A DNA stretch of 31,824 nucleotides. Source: a virus. Of this stretch, positions 21,209-26,743 are shown in pieces. The position numbers were made by a program, and so were the translations under genes. The notes under the pieces were generated by a model. It did no database searches. It saw only the letters and a program-made list of their open reading frames with translations, and was not told the DNA's origin. Numbering within the stretch: position 1 is the stretch's first letter; every line of letters begins with the position of its first letter. The stretch is taken from IMG/VR virus record IMGVR_UViG_3300035438_000054, positions 1 to 31,824 of that record; one strand, given 5' to 3'.

Positions 21209-22020
21209 GCAACCCATTTGAAATTATTGAGCCAACTTGCATCAGCTTCTCAGGAGGCAGAACATCGGCTTATATGCTTTACCGCATTCTACAGGCTCAC
21301 GACATGAGCCTACCGCCCGAAGCAATCGTATGCTTTGCCAATACAGGCAAGGAAGACCCAGCGACTCTAAAGTTTGTCCATGATTGCGAAACCCATTGGG
21401 GTGTGCCAATAACTTGGATTGAATACGATGGTGTAGACGAGGTCAAAGATCGATGGAAAATCGTCAATTACCAAACCGCAAGCAGAGAGGGAGAGCCTTT
21501 TGAGGCAATGGTAGAGCGCAAAAAGTATTTGCCAAACACTTTTGCTAGGTTTTGCACCCAAGAACTCAAGATTTTGCCTATCGACAAGTACATGAAAAGC
21601 CTTGGACATGAGGAATATGTGACTTTTGTCGGCATCAGAGCAGACGAGCAAAGGCGTGTTGCCAAGATGAAAAACAACAAAGACATCAAAGAAACACCAC
21701 TTGCGACCGCAGGGATTGGCGTTAACGATGTTTTAGACTTTTGGTCTAAGCAGCCATTTGACCTTGATACTGTAACTGTTAATGGGAACTCATTGTTGAG
21801 CAATTGTGATCTTTGCTTCTTGAAAAAGGCAGATCATTTGATGGGGCTGATTATCGACAAACCTGAACGGGCTATTTGGTGGGCAAACATGGAGAAAAAG
21901 GTTGGTGCTAGGTTTAACCAGGCACACCCAAGTTATGTTGACATGATGCACTTCAATGCCAAACAACATGGATTGTTTGATCCCGATGAGGAATCAATAG
22001 CGTGTTTTTGCGGAGATTAG
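21205..22020 (+). CDS. PP-loop protein, PAPS reductase-like
   Basis: 271 residues from ATG 21205, coupled to the RusA stop (ATGA) with AAGGAG before it. The PP-loop is SFSGGRTSAYML (14-24), the nucleotide-binding signature of the phosphoadenosine phosphosulfate reductase/N-type ATP pyrophosphatase group. FANTGKEDPATLKFVHDC (residues 44-61) and GIRADEQRR (143-151) are family-typical. Cysteines at 117 (FCTQELK), 201 and 204 (CDLC), and 267 and 269 (CFC) could bind an Fe-S cluster or zinc. Phage members are common, but their reaction is unsettled: sulfur metabolism, or nucleic-acid modification through adenylation or thiolation. Its place beside a DNA methyltransferase fits the latter loosely. 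Confidence 0.82.
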   Translation: MSNPFEIIEPTCISFSGGRTSAYMLYRILQAHDMSLPPEAIVCFANTGKEDPATLKFVHDCETHWGVPITWIEYDGVDEVKDRWKIVNYQTASREGEPFEAMVERKKYLPNTFARFCTQELKILPIDKYMKSLGHEEYVTFVGIRADEQRRVAKMKNNKDIKETPLATAGIGVNDVLDFWSKQPFDLDTVTVNGNSLLSNCDLCFLKKADHLMGLIIDKPERAIWWANMEKKVGARFNQAHPSYVDMMHFNAKQHGLFDPDEESIACFCGD

Positions 22021-22032
22021 GGTAAATCCCTA
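22018..22032. promoter_or_regulatory. perfect TAGGG-n5-CCCTA dyad
   Basis: TAGGGTAAATCCCTA lies at 22018-22032 and includes the TAG stop of the PP-loop gene, 52 bases upstream of the next start. It has the same arms and spacing as the dyad in the divergent promoter at 17892. A regulatory protein site or small hairpin is possible. Confidence 0.45.
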
Positions 22033-22083
22033 TGGCAACCAACCAATAACTAGCTAACATTTAATTTTTAACAGGAGTGAATC

Positions 22084-22320
22084 ATGGAAAAAACTTGGGA
22101 ATTTGACACTACAACAGGTGCAGGTAGCGAGATTGTTACTGTCGTTTATGAGTATGAAAACGATGGTGAGACAACCTATAACGAGTCCATCAAAGAGGTT
22201 TGGTTTGAGGGCAGAAACGTCATTGGGCTATTCTCTGATGAGCAATTCAAAGAATTAGACATTGAGGCTTCTATGCGGTTTCAGAATCACAAACTCAACT
22301 ATAAGTTGGAGGATGTATGA
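22084..22320 (+). CDS. small acidic hypothetical protein
   Basis: 78 residues, acidic and beta-rich: TWEFDTTTGAGSEIVTVVYE, then YNESIKEVWFEGRNVIGLF and SDEQFKELDIEASMRFQNHK. A clear ribosome-binding site precedes it (TTAACAGGAGTGAATC). It recurs in related phages as a small conserved protein, from memory. Its stop overlaps the next ATG (ATGA). No motif suggests a function. Confidence 0.65.
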   Translation: MEKTWEFDTTTGAGSEIVTVVYEYENDGETTYNESIKEVWFEGRNVIGLFSDEQFKELDIEASMRFQNHKLNYKLEDV

Positions 22321-22640
22321 ACGAACCCACTAAAGCCATCCAATACTTAATTGACACCGCCCCTTTGTATGCAAAAGCAAAAGCGGATCGGATGTATTTA
22401 GAAGAATTTAGAAAATCCCGCAAAGCTCAGTTAATGAGTCAAGCGGGAACAGAGGTTTTAGGCAAACAAGAGGTTTATGCCTATGCTCACGCTGATTATG
22501 TCGGGATATTAGAGGGCATTAGAGAAGCGGTAACCCTTGAGGAGGAATATCGGTTTTTAATGAGGGCAGCAGAAGCAAGAATTGAGGTGTGGAGAACAAA
22601 CCAATACTCAGCTCGAATGGAATTAAAGGCAACAACTTGA
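22317..22640 (+). CDS. helical conserved phage protein
   Basis: 107 residues, almost wholly helical and charged: TKAIQYLIDTAPLYAKAKAD, RMYLEEFRKSRKAQLMSQAG, then the conserved-looking EVYAYAHADYVGILEGIREA and EEYRFLMRAAEARIEVWRT. I recall proteins with the same end ('Y..ll...~.A...~e.lr~ll.aA...iE.WR..~') just upstream of Ref/DUF968-like nucleases in many phages. It is coupled on both sides (ATGA, TTGA). A coiled-coil accessory of the adjacent nuclease is possible. Confidence 0.72.
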   Translation: MNEPTKAIQYLIDTAPLYAKAKADRMYLEEFRKSRKAQLMSQAGTEVLGKQEVYAYAHADYVGILEGIREAVTLEEEYRFLMRAAEARIEVWRTNQYSARMELKATT

Positions 22641-22927
22641 ATAATAAACTGAACGCCAAAGAGAGATTGCACCTTGCAAGGGTTAAATCCCTCCCATGTT
22701 CAGTATGCCAGGCATCACCTCCAACAGAAGCTCACCATTACAAACAGGGCTTGCAATATACTTGCATTGCTTTATGTGTCGATTGCCACCGCAACCCTGT
22801 TCTTGGATGGCATGGGCAACGAAGGGCGTGGGCCATAAGTAAGATGCTGGAAATTGATGCACTTAATGAGACCATTCGCAGATTGTGCGAAGAAATGCCC
22901 ACCAAAGGGTCTAAAAGCCCTTTCTAG
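22637..22927 (+). CDS. Ref-like RecA-dependent nuclease family protein
   Basis: 96 residues from TTG 22637 (MNNKLNAKERLHLARVKSLP), chosen because it overlaps the upstream stop (TTGA). The zinc/HNH-type layout is CSVC (21-24), EAHHY (31-35), CVDCHR (47-52) and LGWHG (56-60), as in the phage P1 Ref-like family that cuts DNA at RecA filaments. It lacks the long N-terminal region of P1 Ref, as most phage members do. It probably acts with the recombination genes nearby. The start codon choice is the main uncertainty. Confidence 0.75.
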   Translation: MNNKLNAKERLHLARVKSLPCSVCQASPPTEAHHYKQGLQYTCIALCVDCHRNPVLGWHGQRRAWAISKMLEIDALNETIRRLCEEMPTKGSKSPF

Positions 22928-22974
22928 GCGTTTTTAAGCATGGGTGAATGGGGTAATCGGGTAAAATGCCTTAA

Positions 22975-23436
22975 ATGGCAATTAAACGCACTTCAAAAGC
23001 ACATAGAAATGAACTGCTCAAACTATATGGGCATAGGTATGAACGCCATTGGAGTGGTCGGGCTGGCTGCTTTTATTGTGGTGATAAATGGTCAGAATTA
23101 GATCATTGCCCGCCATTATCTTGGTGCGACGCAAAAGAGCTTAAATGGTTCAAAGAGAGAAAAATAGGGTTTTACCTTGCCAACTCATGCAAAGACTGCA
23201 ACCGAGCATTGGACAATAAGCCGTTTTTTACCCTTCAAGAACGTGCCGATTACATACGAAAACGCCTAGAAGCAAAATCAGAAAAAATTGTTTTGTGGAA
23301 CAAGCAAGAAATTGCAGAAATGAGCGATCGATTTCAAAAGACCATAGAAGCACGACAAGCCCTGCAAACTATCATGCTAGAACGCCTCTGGTTCGCTCAG
23401 GAACTGCAATTCAGGGCTGAGGATTTCCCTGAGTAG
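22975..23436 (+). CDS. HNH-type nuclease-like protein
   Basis: 153 residues. Metal-site features are CFYC (32-35), LDHCPPLSW (42-50), and SCKDCNRAL (71-79), giving C-x2-C ... D-H ... C-x2-C-N as in HNH nucleases with a zinc ribbon. The C-terminal half is a long charged helix (IRKRLEAKSEKIVLWNKQEI). It starts 47 bases after the Ref-like gene, with no strong ribosome-binding site, and is the last gene of block C. It could be a homing-type enzyme or a DNA-processing nuclease. Confidence 0.72.
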   Translation: MAIKRTSKAHRNELLKLYGHRYERHWSGRAGCFYCGDKWSELDHCPPLSWCDAKELKWFKERKIGFYLANSCKDCNRALDNKPFFTLQERADYIRKRLEAKSEKIVLWNKQEIAEMSDRFQKTIEARQALQTIMLERLWFAQELQFRAEDFPE

Positions 23437-23445
23437 CATAGACGT

Positions 23446-23466
23446 AAAAAAACCCTCCTAAGAGGG
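23446..23466 (-). terminator. intrinsic terminator of block D
   Basis: CCCTC (23453-23457) pairs with GAGGG (23462-23466) around a 4-base loop. On the - strand the stem is followed by a run of seven T (complement of A 23446-23452), a good intrinsic terminator for the leftward operon. It lies between convergent blocks C and D and may also stop rightward transcripts, where the following CTTAAATTT is a poorer T-run. Confidence 0.75.
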
Positions 23467-23488
23467 CTTAAATTTAGATTGAAATTAG

Positions 23489-23698
23489 TTATTGTGTAAT
23501 CTCTTCCCACTCCTTGATCCATGCCAAACATTCGGCTTTGGTGTCAAACATTGCAATTTGACCATCCCCGAGGTATTGCACCCACCAATGAGCTTGAAAC
23601 GGGTGCATTGTGCCGTACATATCTTTTTGAGTGCGAATATATCCATATTCAAAACCATTTAGATAATAGATTTTGGATTTTATTTTTGTAATGGTCAT
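23489..23698 (-). CDS. hypothetical protein, last gene of block D
   Basis: 69 residues, aromatic-rich: KSKIYYLNGFEYGYIRTQKD, FQAHWWVQYLGDGQIAMFDT and KAECLAWIKEWEEIT. The pattern of alternating strands and a final helix suggests a compact alpha/beta fold, but no family comes to mind. AAAGGTTTATT precedes the ATG. The gene ends 23 bases before the terminator stem. Confidence 0.6.
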   Translation of the reverse strand: MTITKIKSKIYYLNGFEYGYIRTQKDMYGTMHPFQAHWWVQYLGDGQIAMFDTKAECLAWIKEWEEITQ

Positions 23699-23758
23699 AA
23701 TAAACCTTTCATTTTTTACCAGTTAAAATTTTAAGAATTAATGCCAGGCAAGCATAAA

Positions 23759-23986
23759 TCATAAAATCCCCAATATTGCTTCATTATCACGATAACAACC
23801 ATCAAAGCCAACTTCAATTGTGTAAATATCATTTACATATTCTTTCCACCAATCCCTTTCAATGCCATAATCTCTAGAGTGCTGGATTAATCCTAGTTTT
23901 AATGTCATTATTGCTTTGGCTTCGGTTTTACCAAATGCGGTGAATTGAAAATTAATAGAATCAAATTTTGCTTGATAAAAGGTCAT
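23759..23986 (-). CDS. small conserved phage protein
   Basis: 75 residues: TFYQAKFDSINFQFTAFGKT, EAKAIMTLKLGLIQHSRDYG, IERDWWKEYVNDIYTIEVGF, then GCYRDNEAILG. A '..fge.e.a....l..gL..H......~....ww......i...ei..G..YRD.e...' layout is familiar from phage genomes. It has a TTAACAGGTGGCAGC leader before ATG, similar to other starts in this block. No motif tells its role. Confidence 0.65.
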   Translation of the reverse strand: MTFYQAKFDSINFQFTAFGKTEAKAIMTLKLGLIQHSRDYGIERDWWKEYVNDIYTIEVGFDGCYRDNEAILGIL

Positions 23987-23997
23987 GCTGCCACCTG

Positions 23998-24330
23998 TTA
24001 AAACTGTTGAAACACAAAAGAGCCATTGTCGGTTCTGCCAACGAAGAGGGCGTTTTCCTGAATGTATTCCGAAATAAACTTTTCAAATTGGTCATCTGTC
24101 ATGCCATCAATTTCCTTTTCTAGGCGGTATTGATGCACAAATTCATGGGCAGATAATTCTAAATATTCGCAACAAATTGCAATCGGATCAAATTCGATTT
24201 CCTCGCCACTATCACGCTCGTACTCCTCAAAATACTCGAACATCATAATCAAAGCGTCACGAGAGAAATTATTTGGACGCAAGGAATCGAATTGGTTAAT
24301 AAATTCGTGGCAGTTAATTGTCTGTTTCAT
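23998..24330 (-). CDS. acidic hypothetical phage protein
   Basis: 110 residues. The segment NNFSRDALIMMFEYFEEYER followed by DSGEEIEFDPIAICCEYLEL matches a recurring phage protein with 'fsy.gl.aLf.yle.~e...ge.ield.iaic~e~.Ey' as its core; the rest (HEFVHQYRLEKEIDGMTDDQ, then SEYIQENALFVGRTDNGSFV) ends in a beta-hairpin-like 'v....~gs~i~q.F'. Net charge is strongly negative. A structured leader precedes the gene. Such proteins have no known function as far as I recall. Confidence 0.7.
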   Translation of the reverse strand: MKQTINCHEFINQFDSLRPNNFSRDALIMMFEYFEEYERDSGEEIEFDPIAICCEYLELSAHEFVHQYRLEKEIDGMTDDQFEKFISEYIQENALFVGRTDNGSFVFQQF

Positions 24331-24353
24331 GTTGAAGCCTGTTAAGTTAAAAA

Positions 24354-24397
24354 CCTAGGAAAACACCTAGGCCAATAACCCCCAATTTGAGGGTTAT
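24354..24397 (-). ncRNA. structured intergenic leader, copy A
   Basis: In the - strand message between the clamp-like gene and the next gene, a 7-base hairpin (arms 24375-24381 and 24391-24397, 9-base loop) is followed by CCTAGG (24366-24371), a 6-base spacer and CCTAGG (24354-24359), which form a second hairpin. The start codon follows about 24 bases later. A close relative with compensating stem changes lies at 25055-25097. A weak T-run after the second hairpin leaves a terminator role open. Confidence 0.55.
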
Positions 24398-24408
24398 CAG
24401 TCTAAGAA

Positions 24409-25029
24409 TTAAGCCACCTTTTGCTGCACTTGCATAAAATCAGGGTTTAAACCTTGATACGTTCCGGCATCATTACGCATTGGCATAACGACAACAACGG
24501 CATTGTTTTGATTGTCATGAATAGCCCCTGAACCATCACCACGTTGCGACAACGGGAAAATCTTACCCTTTTTAGCCCCGTAATACATTGCCAATGCCTC
24601 ATTGCCCCTGACAAGCAAATCAGGTTCAAAATAGCTGGCTTTAATCTCTGAAAAAGCATCACGGGCAGGAACAACACGGGAAATATCGGGGTAACGTGCA
24701 TCGATGGCTTGAAAACGGGCATTACCTAAAAGATAATAATCTTTTGCACCGCCTTCAATTGTTTCCAAATCGATAAATTCTGACTTTTTATCAATGGCTT
24801 TAATGGTGTCAGATGGAATAATTATTTGAAACCCGTATTCTGTTGGTGCATCGATAACGACAATTGGGCATTGTCCCGCAAATAAAATGTGACCATCCGT
24901 CCCGTAAACCATTGCCACTTCTGGGTGATTGATTGAAATGCAAACCCCTTGCAAATAGTAACGAATATCTTTTTTTGCTGCACAAATTAAAGCAGAACGA
25001 AGAACCGAAGTTTTGAGAGTGATTTTCAT
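24409..25029 (-). CDS. sliding-clamp-like protein (DNA polymerase III beta fold)
   Basis: 206 residues. Features that recall beta clamps are YLQGVCISINHPEVAMVYGT followed by DGHILF (compare ATDGHRL of DnaN), EYGFQIIIPSDTIKAI, and ARFQAIDARYPDISRVVPAR (compare 'F.....~yPd...v~P'). The end, NNAVVVVMPMR, resembles the clamp's last strands. Bacterial clamps have about 366 residues in three domains; this one holds roughly two, so a different ring stoichiometry would be needed. It may serve the host polymerase, since no phage polymerase is seen. Preceded by a structured leader and AAAGGCTTCAAC. Confidence 0.72.
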   Translation of the reverse strand: MKITLKTSVLRSALICAAKKDIRYYLQGVCISINHPEVAMVYGTDGHILFAGQCPIVVIDAPTEYGFQIIIPSDTIKAIDKKSEFIDLETIEGGAKDYYLLGNARFQAIDARYPDISRVVPARDAFSEIKASYFEPDLLVRGNEALAMYYGAKKGKIFPLSQRGDGSGAIHDNQNNAVVVVMPMRNDAGTYQGLNPDFMQVQQKVA

Positions 25030-25054
25030 GTTGAAGCCTTTTGAAAGTTGAAAC

Positions 25055-25097
25055 CCTAGGCAATTCCTAGGCCATTGACCCCTAATCTAAGGGTCAA
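25055..25097 (-). ncRNA. structured intergenic leader, copy B
   Basis: Upstream of the clamp-like gene on the - strand: a 7-base hairpin (arms 25075-25081 and 25091-25097, 9-base loop), then CCTAGG (25066-25071), a 5-base spacer and CCTAGG (25055-25060). Layout and flanks (GGCCA, CAGTCTAAG) match copy A at 24354-24397, and two stem pairs differ with both partners changed. This suggests selection for the RNA fold. Confidence 0.55.
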
Positions 25098-25108
25098 CAG
25101 TCTAAGGT

Positions 25109-25204
25109 TTAAGCGAATAAAACATCAAAGTAAGCAAGCAGACCCACGCAAAGCATAAGACCCAAACCAATGGCCGTCAGAATGTCCAAAATTGTGTTTT
25201 TCAT
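25109..25204 (-). CDS. 31-residue membrane peptide
   Basis: ATG 25204 overlaps the stop of the upstream gene (ATGA on the - strand); stop TAA at 25109-25111. The product is MKNTILDILTAIGLGLMLCV followed by GLLAYFDVLFA, a single transmembrane helix. Its coupling to the upstream gene and its position just before structured leader B support translation. No function can be assigned. Confidence 0.55.
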   Translation of the reverse strand: MKNTILDILTAIGLGLMLCVGLLAYFDVLFA

Positions 25205-25458
25205 AATTTCACTTTCCAAATGTCAACAACAGTATCTGGGGCAAACCATCTTTGCTTAGAGTCGGGTGCATCTTTATGGGACAAATAAACTGTTTTCTCA
25301 GACCTTTCCCGCCATGCAGACCCAACTTCGTCATAAAGGGTTTTACCTTTCCAGAGTGTAAATTTCCAATCATCGGGGATTGATCCATTCATTTCGAGGT
25401 CTGCAAGGTCTGTGATAGCCATTGAACAAACCAAATATTTCCAAACATAGGTTTTCAT
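25201..25458 (-). CDS. hypothetical protein of block D
   Basis: 85 residues: KTYVWKYLVCSMAITDLADL, GSIPDDWKFTLWKGKTLYDE, and later KTVYLSHKDAPDSKQRWFAP with DTVVDIWKVKL at the end. It looks like a compact mixed fold with several Trp. The start overlaps the preceding stop (ATGA), and its own stop overlaps the 31-residue gene. No family recognised. Confidence 0.6.
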   Translation of the reverse strand: MKTYVWKYLVCSMAITDLADLEMNGSIPDDWKFTLWKGKTLYDEVGSAWRERSEKTVYLSHKDAPDSKQRWFAPDTVVDIWKVKL

Positions 25459-25661
25459 TGTGCCGCCCCGTCAAATGTTGGCTTGATACTTTTAACATTT
25501 GCAACCTTGTCAAAAATCCCCTCAAATGCTTTAAAGAGGATTTCCCTGTTGCCGGTATCTGCGACTAAGAAAGCATCGCCTATGTGGCTTGCAAATGACC
25601 CGTATGCACCCAAAGCCATTGAGTTGGCGATCTTGTTCAGTTGATCGTAAGAATATTTCAT
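25455..25661 (-). CDS. first gene of block D: hypothetical protein
   Basis: 68 residues from ATG 25661 (MKYSYDQLNKIANSMALGAY); a GTG three codons upstream is an alternative. AACAGGTGTCAATT precedes it, the leader type seen at other starts of this block. It has a helical start and GSFASHIGDAFLVADTGNRE, then ILFKAFEGIFDKVANV. No motif is clear. It is promoter-proximal in the leftward operon and overlaps the next gene by four bases. Confidence 0.6.
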   Translation of the reverse strand: MKYSYDQLNKIANSMALGAYGSFASHIGDAFLVADTGNREILFKAFEGIFDKVANVKSIKPTFDGAAQ

Positions 25662-25845
25662 AATTGACACCTGTTGAGTTAATGAAAGAGAGAGCTAAAA
25701 ATCTACCCTCTCACTATATAAGCATAAAAGAATCGTGCCAGTTGCTGTAAGTTGTTGATTTATAACACCCCTCCAAAACCCTATCAGTACTTACCCTTAG
25801 AATTAAAGTATGCAATAATTAAATAAATCAATTTTCAGGCAAAAA
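25662..25845. promoter_or_regulatory. divergent intergenic region, blocks D and E
   Basis: 184 AT-rich bases without a gene. On the - strand TATATA (25715-25720) is a possible -10 for block D, and GAGAG/CTCTC arms around 25690-25713 could form a hairpin in the leader. On the + strand TTACCC with AATAAT 17 bases later (near 25792-25820) is a weak promoter candidate for the gene at 25846. Nothing stronger is visible. Confidence 0.4.
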
Positions 25846-26109
25846 ATGGGAAGACCCTCAAACCCTCAGACCCGATACTTTCAAAGAACATTGTCAGACC
25901 CTCAAAGAATGATCTTGCTTGCTGCAGGTAATGGCAATCTATGTAGAGGATTCGAGAACGTGCTAGACCTCTACCTGGAGGCGCACAATCAAGGTTTCAG
26001 ACCTAACATGCCATTGAGTTTTTTAAATATAGGGCGGGCAACAACTAACAACCCCAACTCAGAGGAATTAGTAGGAGATAAGGTAAGGGAAGATCGAAGG
26101 AACGAATAG
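25846..26109 (+). CDS. unknown 87-residue protein, first gene of block E
   Basis: MGRPSNPQTRYFQRTLSDPQ opens the protein, followed by RMILLAAGNGNLCRGFENVL and DLYLEAHNQGFRPNMPLSFL. The basic start and the following helices ('l...q...l...GnGn...Gf...l.ly...~~~G~rp') suggest a small DNA-binding or regulatory protein, in the style of ribbon-helix-helix proteins, but I cannot name a family. CAGGC ten bases before ATG is a weak ribosome-binding site. The C-terminus is charged and probably disordered. It could control the packaging operon. Confidence 0.55.
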   Translation: MGRPSNPQTRYFQRTLSDPQRMILLAAGNGNLCRGFENVLDLYLEAHNQGFRPNMPLSFLNIGRATTNNPNSEELVGDKVREDRRNE

Positions 26110-26177
26110 GCAAACACAATGACAAGCAATTCAAGTACATCGAAAAAGGTGCATCCGCTTCTTACACTTTCCTAATT

Positions 26178-26196
26178 GCAAATAAGAATCATTCGC
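26178..26196. promoter_or_regulatory. Fur-box-like sequence
   Basis: GCAAATAAGAATCATTCGC matches the 19-base Fur consensus GATAATGATAATCATTATC at 13 positions by hand count, including the central AATCATT. Such boxes are common before iron-uptake genes of proteobacteria. Here it is about 180 bases before terS. Chance cannot be excluded. Confidence 0.35.
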
Positions 26197-26237
26197 ATCT
26201 AGACAAGGTAAGGGTAAACCCTATAAGGGTAAGTACC

Positions 26238-26265
26238 TAGGTAGAAACCCTTAGGTAGAAACCCT
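26238..26265 (+). repeat. 14-base perfect tandem repeat
   Basis: TAGGTAGAAACCCT occurs twice in direct tandem (26238-26251, 26252-26265), followed by TAGGTGG, the start of a third unit. CCTAGG is formed at 26236-26241 and 26263-26268. The unit resembles the TAGGG dyads elsewhere. It could be a protein-binding array, for example for the small terminase or a regulator. Confidence 0.6.
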
Positions 26266-26281
26266 AGGTGGTGAGATGTAT

Positions 26282-26304
26282 GGGGGGGGAGGGGGTAGGT
26301 TGGG
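26282..26304 (+). repeat. G-run with quadruplex potential
   Basis: Eight G (26282-26289), A, five G (26291-26295), then TAGGTTGGG. Four runs of three or more G on one strand could form a G-quadruplex. No other G-run of this length was seen in this AT-leaning window. It could also be a site of sequencing or assembly slippage. Confidence 0.5.
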
Positions 26305-26377
26305 TTGATAGATATTTGTGTACCCGCCCCTATACCGAAAAAGCTAAAATGAACTAATCCATTCCAAGGAGGACAAA

Positions 26378-26743
26378 ATGGAAAAAAGAGGAAGAGGAAG
26401 ACCAAAGGGAAGCGTTAAGATGACCATACAGAGGTTTACTGACAATCCACCCCTAGTACTACCTAAGACAGACCATCAACGTCTGAAGGAGCTTAAAGAG
26501 CTGATGATTAGGAGTGGAGGTAAGGATGTGGCTCAGAAGGTTATTGAGATAGCCCTTAATGATGACCATCCCCATCAATTGGTAGCTCTTAAGATGTGTC
26601 TTGATAGGACTCTTCCTGTTTCTTTGTTTGAAAAGGACAAGAGTCAGAGAAGTGCCGTAACCATCAATATCACTGGTTTGGGACAAGAGCCACTGGTAGT
26701 AGATACTGAACAACCTGAAGATGTAGAGGCTAAATATGGCTGA
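26378..26743 (+). CDS. terS: terminase small subunit
   Basis: 121 residues with a very strong ribosome-binding site. It has a basic start (MEKRGRGRPKGSVKMT), a helical middle (HQRLKELKELMIRSGGKDVA, QKVIEIALNDDHPHQLVALK, MCLDRTLPVSLFEK) and an acidic tail ending next to the large subunit. The 'A...m~~i...D.hp.q~~AlK~~~dr~lP~s.fek.....~~i.I.I.G' pattern is that of small terminases of podovirus type. The protein should recognise the packaging site, probably in the adjacent gap, and hand DNA to TerL. It overlaps terL by eight bases. Confidence 0.85.
   Translation: MEKRGRGRPKGSVKMTIQRFTDNPPLVLPKTDHQRLKELKELMIRSGGKDVAQKVIEIALNDDHPHQLVALKMCLDRTLPVSLFEKDKSQRSAVTINITGLGQEPLVVDTEQPEDVEAKYG

Larger units (their letters stand above)
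26110..26377 (+). promoter_or_regulatory. repeat-rich control region before the terminase genes
   Basis: 268 bases without a credible gene. In order: a Fur-box-like site, a dyad AGGGTAAACCCT (26211-26222), a perfect 14-base tandem repeat with CCTAGG elements, an uninterrupted G8-A-G5 run, and a strong ribosome-binding site (AAGGAGGACAAA) before terS. Phage cos or pac sites often lie beside terS, so this may hold the packaging start as well as the late promoter. I found no convincing -35/-10 pair. Confidence 0.5.

Noticed and set aside
25727-25757. TGGCAC on the - strand, as in sigma-54 promoters
   Set aside because: The GC of the -12 element is absent at the required distance; the similar TGGCAC near 17871 fails the same test.
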